DNA of 64,000 nucleotides from Candidatus Methanoperedens sp. BLZ2 (GCF_002487355.1 NZ_NTMG01000068.1:1-64000), one strand, 5' to 3'. Positions 1-9,038 are shown, numbered from the stretch's first letter. The notes: generated from the sequence alone by a model not told the origin. Numbers and translations: made by a program.

Positions 1-1
1 T

Positions 2-145
2 CGGAATATTGCCGTTCTCGGTATATCTGGAAACGGCAGGCTGCCTGTAACTCAACCGTACATCGCATGTGATGAAGTTGAAGCCCGTAAGGGAATTGAT
101 ACTGAACATAGTGATAATGCTCCGCACTTTAAAAGTGCGGAGTAA
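2..145 (+). CDS. C-terminal end of an unidentified protein, cut by the window edge
   Basis: An open frame enters from the left edge and runs 47 codons to TAA. The visible tail is polar and ends in HFKSAE. No domain can be assigned. The stop codon lies right behind a perfect 10-bp hairpin that overlaps the last codons, an arrangement seen at the ends of IS1341-type tnpB genes. A transposon tail is therefore possible but unproven. It converges with the dehydrogenase gene 2 bp away. Confidence 0.35.
   Translation, partial: RNIAVLGISGNGRLPVTQPYIACDEVEARKGIDTEHSDNAPHFKSAE
120..142. terminator. 10-bp-arm hairpin between convergent genes
   Basis: Arms CTCCGCACTT (120-129) and AAGTGCGGAG (133-142) pair perfectly around a 3-nt loop. 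The hairpin overlaps the end of the left-edge reading frame and lies immediately downstream of the dehydrogenase gene on the other strand. It could end transcription from either side, or be the end structure of a mobile element. No long T-tract follows it. Confidence 0.4.
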
Positions 146-147
146 AG

Positions 148-1251
148 TTACTTCCTGTATTTCATAGCTCGCATGACACGTTGTTTTGCGATCCCGACAG
201 CGGTCTCACGGGGATATGTTTTATCGCTATACACTTTATCAAGGAGTTCTTTTGTGTTCTTTCTGATCATGCTTTTTGTCCTGTCAAGCGCGATCAATTC
301 TGTTCCCCCGTGATATTCGACTGAAGCAGTTATTACACCGCCTGCATTTGCCACAAAATCAGGAACTATCAGGATTCCCCTGTCGTGCAGCAATTTTTCT
401 GCACTTTCGGTAATAGGGATATTTGCACCCTCAACAATCAGTTTTGCATCAACGACATCCGCATTTGCATCATTTATCACGTCAGGTCTTGCTGCAGGAA
501 TAAGGATATCCGTATTTATCAGCAAAAGGTCTGTTGTTTTTAAAATCTCCCCGTCTTTATAATTAATTACAGAACCGGTGGATTCCTTAATGCGTATCAA
601 TTCCTCAACATTCAATCCTTTTGAATTATAGATCGTACCTTTTGAGTCACTTGTTCCGACAAGTACAGCACCTTTCTCTGCAAGAAAACGCGCGGCGGGT
701 TTTCCCACGTTCCCGAATCCTTCTATTGTAACGCGTGCCCCGTTCAGGTCAAGATTGATGTAATCTTTTGCCACATCCGTGCATTCAGCTACCCCATACC
801 CGGTTGCACCAATTTCATCAAGAGGGATACCTCCAAGTTCTCTTGGAAGTCCCACGGCGCGGGAAGTTTCATCATAAACATAAGCCATGCTTGCTTCATC
901 AGTACCCATGTCCGGTCCCGGAATATATTCCAGGATATTTTTTATACAGCGGGCAAAAGTCCTGATAACCTGCTCCTTGTTCACGGTTTTAGGATCAGCT
1001 ATTATCCCGGATTTTCCACCGCCATGAGGGAGACCTGCCATAACGTTTTTGTAGGTCATAGCACGCGCAAGCCTCCTGACCTCATCCAGTGTTACATCAG
1101 GAGCCATCCTCACGCCACCGATAGCAGGGCCTGCCGCCACGTTATCCACAACAACGATGGCTTTCATTTTTGTTCGCGGTTCATACAAATGAATGATCTT
1201 TTCAGGACCTATTTCATCGGTTATTTCGAATATTTGTTCGTACATTTCCAT
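148..1251 (-). CDS. Glu/Leu/Phe/Val dehydrogenase family protein
   Basis: NAD(P)-dependent oxidative deamination of an amino acid, most likely glutamate or leucine. Visible features are the N-terminal dimerisation domain, the glycine-rich substrate segment LPHGGGKSG (K80, with K68 before it), the catalytic-loop motif GPDMGTD (D114, D118) and the Rossmann motif GFGNVG (178-183). At 367 aa it is closer to leucine/valine dehydrogenases (about 365) than to hexameric glutamate dehydrogenases (about 415-450), so substrate specificity is left open. The first ATG is chosen because GGAGAGG lies 6 nt upstream. It is monocistronic in this window. The family call is firm; the exact substrate is not. Confidence 0.85.
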   Translation of the reverse strand: MEMYEQIFEITDEIGPEKIIHLYEPRTKMKAIVVVDNVAAGPAIGGVRMAPDVTLDEVRRLARAMTYKNVMAGLPHGGGKSGIIADPKTVNKEQVIRTFARCIKNILEYIPGPDMGTDEASMAYVYDETSRAVGLPRELGGIPLDEIGATGYGVAECTDVAKDYINLDLNGARVTIEGFGNVGKPAARFLAEKGAVLVGTSDSKGTIYNSKGLNVEELIRIKESTGSVINYKDGEILKTTDLLLINTDILIPAARPDVINDANADVVDAKLIVEGANIPITESAEKLLHDRGILIVPDFVANAGGVITASVEYHGGTELIALDRTKSMIRKNTKELLDKVYSDKTYPRETAVGIAKQRVMRAMKYRK

Positions 1252-1308
1252 GGTATTCCTCTCCCTGTCAATATATAATCTTGTCCGGGATGCAAATTAA
1301 GATTGTGG

Positions 1309-2301
1309 TTATATTTTTGACTGTAATCCCAAATCATTTTTTATAATGTCTTTTTCAACATCGGCAGGTTTTTTCGGAAAATTGAATATTTTTGAAAACG
1401 TTTCATTCGCCATCGGTCGGTTACATCCAGGACATCCGGAAGTCTGGAAAGCTTTTCCATCTTCAATGATATTAAGGATAACTTCCTCCTGTACTCCATA
1501 ATCAATGAGCGCTCCATCTTTGAATTTCATATCAGAATAAAATGCAAGCTTTTCCAGGATCAAATGTCTTGCCAGCTGCACCTTTCGATAGTGTTTTATA
1601 GTTTCACTTTCTGTTTTATCAGATGGTTTTGATTGCGTCCCGGGTATATAGGTATATGAAAACAGTGCCGTATTAACGTTACTATTCCACAGATCAGAAA
1701 TAACTTTTATAGCATCTTCATCGCTTTCCCCGAAGCCTATTATCAAATGGGTTCCGACTTTTTCAAACACAAGGGACGCAGTTTTTATCCCTTCAATGTG
1801 TTTTTCCCATGAATAGGGTCCGCCTGTTGTTTTTCCTTTTATCTTATCGAATAATCCGGGTGTGCAGGCATCAAGGGGAATTACAAGTTCATTGACTCCA
1901 AGTTTTTTCAATTCTTCGTACCTGATTTTACTCAAGGGGAAAACTGACAGCGAAATGGGGATCTGGCTTTCTTCGCGAATCCTTTTAATAAGATAAACCG
2001 TGTCCTCCCACCATGTATTATAAAGCGCCGTCTGTATACAGGCGCGCGCAAGGTACCCGCGTTCATATGCAATTTTTAACCGCCCGACAACTGCTTCAAG
2101 GTCAAAAGGCATGTACATGCCGCGTGCAATATGTGTTATGTCTGCGGATGAGCCGGATGCCTGGGCGCAGAACTGGCAATTTGCCATGCAGCGTTTTTCG
2201 GTGTATATTTGAAGATATGCCGTAGTAGGAGGCGTATCCATCTGTACAAGTTCAAGCCCAAGTACGCCAAGTGTTCCCATTGAAGCCCTGACCTTTTTCA
2301 T
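1309..2301 (-). CDS. Radical SAM protein, biotin/lipoyl-synthase-like
   Basis: Carries the radical SAM cluster motif C-x3-C-x2-C (CMANCQFC), with a BioB-like barrel behind it and a late CPGC motif (near the C-terminus) that could hold an auxiliary cluster. Archaeal homologues are annotated as biotin-synthase-related, and some of that group are two-protein lipoyl synthases; no partner is visible here, so function is open. In-frame ATGs lie at 2370, 2325, 2301 and 2280. The 2301 start is preferred because a TATA-like box lies about 30 bp upstream and because the longer versions run into the divergent phosphoesterase gene. Confidence 0.7.
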   Translation of the reverse strand: MKKVRASMGTLGVLGLELVQMDTPPTTAYLQIYTEKRCMANCQFCAQASGSSADITHIARGMYMPFDLEAVVGRLKIAYERGYLARACIQTALYNTWWEDTVYLIKRIREESQIPISLSVFPLSKIRYEELKKLGVNELVIPLDACTPGLFDKIKGKTTGGPYSWEKHIEGIKTASLVFEKVGTHLIIGFGESDEDAIKVISDLWNSNVNTALFSYTYIPGTQSKPSDKTESETIKHYRKVQLARHLILEKLAFYSDMKFKDGALIDYGVQEEVILNIIEDGKAFQTSGCPGCNRPMANETFSKIFNFPKKPADVEKDIIKNDLGLQSKI

Positions 2302-2327
2302 GCAGTCAACTATTTGGGAAACCATAG

Positions 2328-2335
2328 TATATTTA
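2328..2335 (-). promoter_or_regulatory. TATA-like box for the radical SAM gene
   Basis: TAAATATA read on the - strand. Its centre is about 30 bp upstream of the ATG at 2301, the spacing expected for an archaeal leaderless or short-leader transcript. It sits in the 39-bp gap between the two divergent starts, so both genes may be controlled from here. Confidence 0.4.
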
Positions 2336-2340
2336 TTGAT

Positions 2341-3018
2341 ATGCTCATCGGGTTGATCGCAGATGTCCATTCAAATGTCATTGCCCTTGAAGCCGTACTT
2401 TCTGAAATGGATGCACTGGGCGTTGAAAAAATATTGCATGCAGGAGACATAATCGGATATAATCCTTACCCGAATGAGACGATTGGATTATTTAAAAAAA
2501 GAAAGATCATGTCAATCCGGGGAAATCATGATAGGGCGCTGGTCACGGGAGATACATCGGGATTTAATCCATATGCTGCAGCGGCCCTTGAATGGACTGG
2601 AAAGGTAATAACTTGTGAGAATCTTGGATTTATTTCAAAACTTAAAGATATTGAAGCAATAAGGGTAGAGGATACAAAAATAGTCATAGTTCATGGAAGC
2701 CCGAAAGATTTTGACGCGTATGTGTATCCTGAGAATGTTGAATCTGGATTTCTCGCAATTACAGATTCTAACATTTTGGTCCTTGGTCATACACATATAC
2801 AATTCAAGAAGGAATTTCCTGAAGGCATAGTAGTAAATCCGGGTTCAGTCGGGCAGCCCAGGGACCTGAACCTGGATTCTGCTTTTGCGATTCTTGATAC
2901 CGATACAATGAAAATACAACTCAAACGAAAAAAGTATGATATTGAAAAAGTAATAGAAGATATGCAAAAAGCACATCTTCCAGAAAAACTTAAGATTAGG
3001 CTTCGAAATGGAACTTAA
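2341..3018 (+). CDS. YfcE/MJ0936-type metallophosphoesterase
   Basis: Calcineurin-like phosphoesterase of about 225 aa that binds two metal ions and probably hydrolyses a phosphodiester or phosphomonoester. All motifs are present: D-x-H (D8, H10), GD (35-36), GNHD (61-64), a histidine in VHGS (H118) and GHTH (149-152). The start at 2341 is chosen over an upstream ATG at 2314 because the conserved strand MLIGLIADVH begins there. The gene diverges from the radical SAM gene, and its last 4 bp overlap the end of the ferredoxin gene on the other strand. The true substrate cannot be read from sequence. Confidence 0.8.
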   Translation: MLIGLIADVHSNVIALEAVLSEMDALGVEKILHAGDIIGYNPYPNETIGLFKKRKIMSIRGNHDRALVTGDTSGFNPYAAAALEWTGKVITCENLGFISKLKDIEAIRVEDTKIVIVHGSPKDFDAYVYPENVESGFLAITDSNILVLGHTHIQFKKEFPEGIVVNPGSVGQPRDLNLDSAFAILDTDTMKIQLKRKKYDIEKVIEDMQKAHLPEKLKIRLRNGT

Positions 3019-3227
3019 CAGGAATGATGCTTGATAGCCTTTGTGGGGCATGCATCCACGCATGCGCAGCATTCGATACAGTCAGCAATGCGCAGGGCTT
3101 TTGATTTGCCATCCACGATTTCAAAAACATTGGTGGGGCAAACATTTACACATTCTCCGTCAGCATTGCACTTTTCTTCATCAATCTCAATTGTTATGGC
3201 GCCTTCGCTATATTTCTTAACTACCAT
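3015..3227 (-). CDS. Ferredoxin with one Asp-substituted cluster motif
   Basis: Small two-cluster ferredoxin of about 70 aa, an electron carrier in the cytoplasm. The second motif is canonical (C-x2-C-x2-C-x3-CP). The first has Asp in the second ligand position (C-x2-D-x2-C-x3-CP), as in Pyrococcus furiosus ferredoxin, where that site can switch between [3Fe-4S] and [4Fe-4S] states. The start at 3227 has GGAG 8 nt upstream; a longer frame to 3290 begins with a Lys/Asn-rich stretch unlike the family. It is convergent with the phosphoesterase gene. Confidence 0.85.
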   Translation of the reverse strand: MVVKKYSEGAITIEIDEEKCNADGECVNVCPTNVFEIVDGKSKALRIADCIECCACVDACPTKAIKHHSC

Positions 3228-3279
3228 GATTTTTACTCCATTTCGATTAGTGTTATTATTTAAGATTAAAGGTTTTGGT

Positions 3280-3514
3280 TCAAGAATCAAAAAGTTCTTC
3301 TTTATTTGATATTACAATCCCTGCTATGAGAACGTCCTGGATGTCCAGTGTTTTTCCTGAATTCATTAATAATATAGTTCAAAGACATTTATCATAGTTG
3401 TTTTTGGATCCTCTATCATATCCACTGTTATTTGTGAGATATCTTTGCCTCTGAGTATAGAGATTAGAAAATCGCTATCAAGGGAATTGTTAATGTTTTG
3501 TGTGACATATTCCT
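3280..3514 (-). pseudogene. Decayed VapC-type PIN toxin
   Basis: Two pieces in different frames read as one VapC. The N-terminal piece contains LDSDFLISILRGKD, then VFELYY and a stop. After a frame change comes SGKTLDIQDVLIAGIVISN, the typical C-terminal PIN segment. The middle of the domain is missing, no start codon is visible and no antitoxin gene remains. This accounts for most of the 3228-3612 gap. Confidence 0.6.
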
Positions 3515-3612
3515 AAGTGTATTTATGCGTGTATTTGTACTTTGCCACTGAAATGATAAAAAATTTGTAATTTTTTTGTATCATGGCTTTATTGCTTAAT
3601 ACTTACATATTG

Positions 3613-3879
3613 ATGAATATGGTAAATATAATCGATAAATTCCTCCAGGATCTCAAAATCAATGGTACGGCAGAGAAAACCGTAATGGACTATAGTAAAT
3701 TTTTAAAGAACATTAACAGGCAGAAGTCGCTCGAAAAGTGGGATAAAACCGATGTGAATAAGTATATTCTGGAAAAACATAATGAATGTTTTGCCGGAGC
3801 ACAAATCTGCAAGGTCAAGCTAAAGCGGTTTTTTACATGGGCAGGCAAATCCGAACTCGTAAGCCATCTTAATACTTAG
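3613..3879 (+). CDS. Isolated N-terminal (core-binding) domain of a tyrosine recombinase
   Basis: About 88 aa forming the helical SAM-like core-binding domain of XerC/D-type integrases, ending after a typical FFTWAGK segment. The catalytic domain with its R-H-R-Y residues is absent, because the frame stops at 3879 and no continuation was found downstream. It is either a truncated integrase or a stand-alone DNA-binding relic. ATGs at 3583, 3613 and 3619 are all possible; 3613 is chosen because homology begins shortly after it. Confidence 0.5.
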   Translation: MNMVNIIDKFLQDLKINGTAEKTVMDYSKFLKNINRQKSLEKWDKTDVNKYILEKHNECFAGAQICKVKLKRFFTWAGKSELVSHLNT

Positions 3880-3943
3880 ATTCCTGCGAATAGCAGGTCA
3901 GGTATCTGGTCGTTGATGATGTTTGTAATTTGAGTCCGATTAC

Positions 3944-4177
3944 TTATCGAGTTGATATACTGATATTGTTTTCTACCATAAAAGTTACAACGTTTTCAAT
4001 CCAGCGCTTTAAATTATACGCATTTCTCGCATAATCCAACAGGTCTTTTTCCAGAGACCTCCCCCATCTTACCCCGCAATGTTTTTTCTTGAATTTGGTT
4101 ACCTGTTCGGATGTTGCATGTAATTCAAGGTTGCGTGTCAATACCATTAAGATATATTGTAAGGAATCTTTCTTCAT
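3944..4177 (-). CDS. Small hypothetical protein, 77 aa
   Basis: Not recognised. The predicted protein is basic in its first half (KKKHCGVRWGR) and has a C-terminal amphipathic helix. A TATA-like stretch lies only about 15 bp upstream of the ATG, so translation may start at the second Met (4147). It is alone between the integrase fragment and a 329-bp gap, so it may be part of the same decayed mobile region. Confidence 0.35.
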   Translation of the reverse strand: MKKDSLQYILMVLTRNLELHATSEQVTKFKKKHCGVRWGRSLEKDLLDYARNAYNLKRWIENVVTFMVENNISISTR

Positions 4178-4225
4178 GTCAAAAATGTATATAATAAATC
4201 TTACATAAACTTTCCGGTTTTGTTG

Positions 4226-4337
4226 CTATGTTGAATAATTCCAAACTGTCTGGTTTATCTGTATCGATTTTATTAACATCAGTGCAAATTATAATTGTGC
4301 CAAAGCATATCGATCAAGAAGCATATATTCAACATAG
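4226..4337. repeat. 12-bp inverted repeat pair in an empty gap
   Basis: CTATGTTGAATA (4226-4237) is repeated exactly as its reverse complement at 4326-4337. A second shared word, AAACTGTC, occurs near both arms. No coding frame lies between. This could be a small non-autonomous element or the ends of a deleted IS. Apart from this pair and the terminator, nothing else was found in the 4178-4506 gap. Confidence 0.4.
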
Positions 4338-4466
4338 TAGATTTTATTGGACAGTTTCGATTCGTATTGTTAAATTTTAATAAGTAATTATTGATAATTG
4401 CAAATGCTACCCCGACTTAAGGCCGACTTGGCATGTTAAATACCCCATTACCTGCTCAAAGAAAAT

Positions 4467-4495
4467 AAAAGTGCTGGAAACAATCCAGCACTTTT
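4467..4495. terminator. Strong bidirectional terminator-like hairpin
   Basis: Arms AGTGCTGGA (4470-4478) and TCCAGCACT (4484-4492) enclose a 5-nt loop and extend by AAA/TTT pairs. A run of T follows on the + strand, and an A-rich run precedes it, giving T-rich sequence on the - strand too. It lies just beyond the 3' end of the beta-helix gene. Confidence 0.65.
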
Positions 4496-4506
4496 TTATT
4501 TCCTCA

Positions 4507-6576
4507 TTAGATTTTTTCCAACCGGACATTATCTATGTAGTATTTATCTCCTGCTTTTACATATGGTGCAAGGAAGAACATCAACCGTCCATCATTTACC
4601 GCACCAGTGAAGCCGATTGTGGTAAATTCAGTTGAGAATTCCTGCCATCTGGCACTAAGATCGAAGGTTCGGTCCAGACCGTAACCAGTATACGGTGAAA
4701 CGTGCTTAATTAATCTTACTTTTAGATTATGTCCTGTCGTCGAATACGCTGCAAAACTTAATCGATATCGGGTTATTGGTTCCAGGGATATTCCTGTTTG
4801 ATACAATTGAATATTCGTACCACCAGTATACAGGACAATGTTTGCAGAATTATTCCCATCATAACCTGGGGAAGCTGAGGTGAATTTTCCGGTTCCGTCC
4901 GTATAGAACATCCAGGGAGTTGTTCCTGATTCAAATCCAGGATTCTTGATGAGATTGCTGGGTTCTACCTCCACTGCAAGTGCAAGTGGCAGGTAATCGA
5001 TATTGTTTTCATCAAGCGTATATCGAACATCGCATAAACCATCTCTATCATTATCCGGGCAGGTCTGGCTGAAGCCTGTGCCGTTAGGATGAGCCCAGAA
5101 GTTGCCGCCCAGATAAGGGCCACCAACTATGTTTGACCCCATCTTTTTTGTTATGTTCCAGGTGTTCATCCGATCATCATCTATCCAAGAATTGTTTATA
5201 TTGTTGAAGATATTGTTATAAATTATATTTTTGCTGGAAAAATATAGATGTATGCCATAAGAGTTGTTAGAGGCAGTATTGTCAGTCACTGTGTTGTTGT
5301 CTAGAGAATAGGCCACATAAATGCCACTATTATTGTTGTTGGAAGCATTATTGCCAAGCAGTGTATTGTTGCTGTCGGCAAATCCTAGACCAATCCCATT
5401 GCCCCGGTTGAAGTTTGCGGTGTTATTAGTCAGGTTGTTTTCAAAAGTATAATAATAAAGGAAAATCCCATCTCCATAATTCGAGTTTGCGATATTATTA
5501 ATAAAGGTATTTCTATAACCACTTCTGAAAAAAATCCCAAAGGAATTTGTGTTTACGATATTGTTTTTTAATGTATTTTCGTAGCTCTGGTAAGATAAGA
5601 TCCCATAGTAGACGTTATTAGAGGCATTATTGCCAATCAACATATTATTGCTGGATTGATACAGATAAATTCCGGATATATTGTTGTAAGAGGCATTATT
5701 GTAGAGTAAAGTGTCGTACCCAGTACGTTCTAGAACAATTCCCCCGTCCAGGTTCAAGTTTGCGGTATTATTAGTCAGGTTGTTTCTTTCGCCAAAGTAA
5801 AAGTAAATACCATTGCGATAATTTGAATTTGCATTATTATCAATTAAGGTATTTTCAAAACCAATGTCCGGTGGATAATTATTGTAGTAAATTCCATCCG
5901 TAAAGTTTTTGACAGTCAGACTCTTGATTGTGACACCGCTCCTTCCCGGAAGATACACGCCGCTACCTGTGCCGCTGCCCGTTAATATATGCCCATTGCC
6001 GTTTAAGGTTATTCCGTCATCATCTATCTGAACTGTTTCAGCCAGATCTGTTGTCAGGGTGCATGTCTTTGTGCTATTGTCCCATGTACCTACTAAGGTG
6101 CAGTCACCACCTGTTGCATCATCACTGATGAATATTGTACTGGATATAGGATCAGCGGCAATAGTGACGATGTCACCCGTTTTGCTTATCTTGCCTGGTT
6201 CCGGTTGGATGAATATAAAATGCGGCTTTAATATATCTTGAGTATAAGCATAGCTTCCACTATCGTCTGTAGTAAAAGTCACAAGATTGTGATAGTCATC
6301 CTGGTATTTTTGGTAAGTTGTCTTCGGGGCAAATCCCTTCATGATTATCTTTGTTGTAGTGGCGCTAGATGATGATCCAAGGCGCATGGTAACCATTCCA
6401 GGAAGAGATTCGATGTTCAGGTTAACAGGTTCGGAACTGTCTAGCGTAATATTTAAATCTTGAGTTCCTGTCTGTGCTCCAACCATTCCAATGCTTAGCA
6501 GTAAAAGAATCGCTAATACCGTTATTTCAACTACTGTTCCAAAATAATATCTACGATATGTTTTATTTCTTAACAT
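4507..6576 (-). CDS. Secreted NosD-type right-handed beta-helix protein with C-terminal carbohydrate-binding domain
   Basis: Probably a cell-surface or exported protein. A hydrophobic signal segment (about residues 12-34 from the ATG at 6576) is followed by a short N-terminal region. Then come many parallel beta-helix repeats with recurrent N-N-T and G-I-Y-L turns (about residues 170-490), typical of NosD/CASH proteins. The last 145 residues, starting at NLIKNPGFESG, look like a CBM4/9 jelly roll. Start: the upstream in-frame codon is GTG, and the ATG at 6576 puts the charged residues right before the signal helix. Its own terminator lies downstream. The ligand is unknown. Confidence 0.75.
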   Translation of the reverse strand: MLRNKTYRRYYFGTVVEITVLAILLLLSIGMVGAQTGTQDLNITLDSSEPVNLNIESLPGMVTMRLGSSSSATTTKIIMKGFAPKTTYQKYQDDYHNLVTFTTDDSGSYAYTQDILKPHFIFIQPEPGKISKTGDIVTIAADPISSTIFISDDATGGDCTLVGTWDNSTKTCTLTTDLAETVQIDDDGITLNGNGHILTGSGTGSGVYLPGRSGVTIKSLTVKNFTDGIYYNNYPPDIGFENTLIDNNANSNYRNGIYFYFGERNNLTNNTANLNLDGGIVLERTGYDTLLYNNASYNNISGIYLYQSSNNMLIGNNASNNVYYGILSYQSYENTLKNNIVNTNSFGIFFRSGYRNTFINNIANSNYGDGIFLYYYTFENNLTNNTANFNRGNGIGLGFADSNNTLLGNNASNNNNSGIYVAYSLDNNTVTDNTASNNSYGIHLYFSSKNIIYNNIFNNINNSWIDDDRMNTWNITKKMGSNIVGGPYLGGNFWAHPNGTGFSQTCPDNDRDGLCDVRYTLDENNIDYLPLALAVEVEPSNLIKNPGFESGTTPWMFYTDGTGKFTSASPGYDGNNSANIVLYTGGTNIQLYQTGISLEPITRYRLSFAAYSTTGHNLKVRLIKHVSPYTGYGLDRTFDLSARWQEFSTEFTTIGFTGAVNDGRLMFFLAPYVKAGDKYYIDNVRLEKI

Positions 6577-6693
6577 TTTTCCCACTTTTCCACTCTATAA
6601 TACCCGCTCAATCCTTTTAAATCTATTCGTCAATTTTATCAAATTTGAGGTCAAAATATTCGGATTAGGCGAAATGCCTGGCAAAATTCTCTA

Positions 6694-7680
6694 TCAGAAT
6701 TGCTGCAATTTCATCCCCATATTGGCTTTCAGCGCCTTCCTGTACACCATATCCGCAGTCGCTACATCCTGAATAGCCAATCCTGTCGAATCAAATACCG
6801 TAACATCCGAATCATTCGTCCTTGCTTTCTTCTTCCCGGTAATCACCTCGCCAAGTTCCCCAAAAATATCTTTTACAGAGAGCGATCCCTTCGATATTGG
6901 TACATTGACCTCTCCTGAATGTGATGCCTGCCCGATATCATCCACAATGACCTTTGCCCGCTTCAGGATCAACGGGTCAAGCTCTTCCTTCCCTGGTGCA
7001 TCTGCGCCTATCGCATTAATATGAGTCCCTTCTGATATCCATTCGTTCATTATAATTGGCTCTCTTGAAGGAGTGGTAGTCACCAGAATATCACAATCGC
7101 ACACCTCCCTGATGGTTTTTTTTGGTGTGATTTCACATTCTACTTTTAATTCCATATCATCCTTGAATGCAAGCGTCTGCTTTTCATCGACACTTGTGGC
7201 TTTTATCTCATGGATATCTATAATTTCATTTATCGCCATCAATTGGCTTCTTGCCTGGTTCCCGGTTCCCACAAAACCCACTGTTTTTGCATTCTTCCGG
7301 GCAAGATATTTCACGGCTACACCCCCGGAAGCACCTGTTCTCATATCGGTAAGATAAGTACCGTCCATAATAGCAAGAGGCGCGCCTGTTTCAGTAGAAT
7401 TCAGGATCACAAGCGCCATCACTGTTGGCAGCCCGATTTTGGGGTTATCGGGATGGACATTCACTATCTTTACTCCAGTGATATCCTGCTCTTCAAGATA
7501 TCCCGGCATTGTCCGCAGGTCTCCATTGTGATTCTTAAAATAAAGATAAAGCTTCGGAGGCATCTGCACTTTCTTTAATCCATGCTGCCTGAATGCTTCT
7601 TCCACGACTTTTAGTGTCCCTTTCATGTCAAGAAGTGACTCCACTTCTTTCCTGTTAAGCCATATTATGTGGTTTTCCAT
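6694..7680 (-). CDS. Ornithine cyclodeaminase / mu-crystallin family dehydrogenase (archaeal alanine dehydrogenase type)
   Basis: 328 aa, the usual length for the family. It shows the substrate-loop segment DGTYLTDMRTGA, the Rossmann motif GFVGTGNQA and the C-terminal DSTGLAIQD signature. The family contains ornithine cyclodeaminase, the Archaeoglobus-type NAD-dependent alanine dehydrogenase and ketimine reductases; sequence alone does not separate them. AGGAAC lies just before the ATG. It is followed after a gap by a DUF998 gene on the same strand, with no clear functional link. Confidence 0.75.
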   Translation of the reverse strand: MENHIIWLNRKEVESLLDMKGTLKVVEEAFRQHGLKKVQMPPKLYLYFKNHNGDLRTMPGYLEEQDITGVKIVNVHPDNPKIGLPTVMALVILNSTETGAPLAIMDGTYLTDMRTGASGGVAVKYLARKNAKTVGFVGTGNQARSQLMAINEIIDIHEIKATSVDEKQTLAFKDDMELKVECEITPKKTIREVCDCDILVTTTPSREPIIMNEWISEGTHINAIGADAPGKEELDPLILKRAKVIVDDIGQASHSGEVNVPISKGSLSVKDIFGELGEVITGKKKARTNDSDVTVFDSTGLAIQDVATADMVYRKALKANMGMKLQQF

Positions 7681-7735
7681 GATAGTTCCTTTTTATATCT
7701 ATTTTTATTTTATTTTTATTTCTGCTATAAATGAA

Positions 7736-8314
7736 TTATTGGTCATGCATCAAATATCCTCCAAACCCGATCGCCCAGAGGAGGACAGGATAGGCGATCA
7801 TTCTTTCCATTCCTCCGGGACCAAGCCCCGGATAAAATTCCAATCCGAATAAAACCAGAGCTGCTAAGCATACGAACCCCAGGAATACTGAGAAAAAGTT
7901 AAATGGCGGTTTTACAAAATTCCTGGCTGCTATTGCTGACAAAGCTGCAAAGAGAAAAGTAATGAGCGATACGATCAAATGAAGAGTACCTGCTGTTTCA
8001 GGGAATAACCCGACACCGAGCGCTCCCAGCCCTGAAAGGCCAATAAGAATGGATATTAAATAGTTTTTAAATTCAAGCCAGGTACAATACGAACTCAGGA
8101 GAATAAATATTCCAAGGAAAATGGCGGATGTGTTAAAGATAAAAGCAGAGGGCTGATAGATCGTGCAAGTTTCGCGGCACGTAGCCCCCAGATCGCTTAT
8201 ATAATTCCCGGATACGTTATACCCGGGATAGAAAATTTCTGCAAGAACCATTCCTATTGCAAACTGCACTCCGCCAACGAACATGAATGCGCCAGCCAGG
8301 CCCCTGTTGTCCAT
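7736..8314 (-). CDS. DUF998 family membrane protein
   Basis: 192 aa with about six hydrophobic helices and short loops. The N-terminal half has the family hallmark of a helix followed by YNVSGNYISDLG, with two loop cysteines (CRETC) that may form a disulfide on the outer face. The family has no established biochemical function. It lies 55 bp upstream of the dehydrogenase start on the same strand, so the two may be co-transcribed. Confidence 0.7.
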   Translation of the reverse strand: MDNRGLAGAFMFVGGVQFAIGMVLAEIFYPGYNVSGNYISDLGATCRETCTIYQPSAFIFNTSAIFLGIFILLSSYCTWLEFKNYLISILIGLSGLGALGVGLFPETAGTLHLIVSLITFLFAALSAIAARNFVKPPFNFFSVFLGFVCLAALVLFGLEFYPGLGPGGMERMIAYPVLLWAIGFGGYLMHDQ

Positions 8315-8380
8315 GAAATGAAAATAGTCGTTTGTGAATATAAAGGCTTTTACAAAGAGACGGAAAAAATGGAAAAAAAA

Positions 8381-8908
8381 TTATTTTTGTATTACTTTAA
8401 TAGTCGGTTTCATGACATACTTCTCTTTTCCTGTTGATTGGATAGATTCCATTGCATCAAAATCCAGGATTAATGCTGTTGTCTGGTTTGCAACAATATT
8501 AAAGGGTTTAATCAGTTTAATTGTCTTAGATGGGATTGTAAGGTCTTGTTCTGTTCCATCAATTGTCACCAGAGCTTTGTTGATATTCAGCCTTATTTGA
8601 GTATATTTACCTGCCTTTAATTCTGAACTTCCCAAAAACTCTGTTACATTTTTTATTGCTATCAGGTCAAATGTCTTTTCTTCTTTAACTACTGTGACCC
8701 ATCCTGTTTCAGTTGTTGTATTCTCATCTTCGCCAGAGCCGGCTAAATGTACTTCTACATCAGATATTGTCACTAAAGCCTTCTGTATGTTTAAACCGGA
8801 AGGAGCATCTGTGATTTCTATGGCTAATGTCCCAGTATCTTTTTGAACACAACCACTTAATCCGACAATTCCAAGAAATAAAATTGTTGCTAAAAGTTTT
8901 TTATTCAT
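8381..8908 (-). CDS. DUF4382 lipoprotein
   Basis: 175 aa. A lysine-containing N-terminus and hydrophobic segment end in the lipobox GLSGC, so the protein is probably lipid-anchored outside the membrane. The remainder matches DUF4382: TLAIEITDAPSG near residue 27, a beta-rich body and a final VMKPTIKVI strand. Function of the domain is unknown. A TATA-rich stretch lies upstream. Confidence 0.7.
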   Translation of the reverse strand: MNKKLLATILFLGIVGLSGCVQKDTGTLAIEITDAPSGLNIQKALVTISDVEVHLAGSGEDENTTTETGWVTVVKEEKTFDLIAIKNVTEFLGSSELKAGKYTQIRLNINKALVTIDGTEQDLTIPSKTIKLIKPFNIVANQTTALILDFDAMESIQSTGKEKYVMKPTIKVIQK

Positions 8909-9038
8909 AGTTCTATCACTGTCGTATTATATATAGGATTTTCAAGAACTTAAACTTTTGCTGGCTGTTAAATGGAATTTAATAAAGATAAATAAATTGA
9001 TCAAGAAAAAGTCCTTCACCTTCACCCCGCTCCCACAA

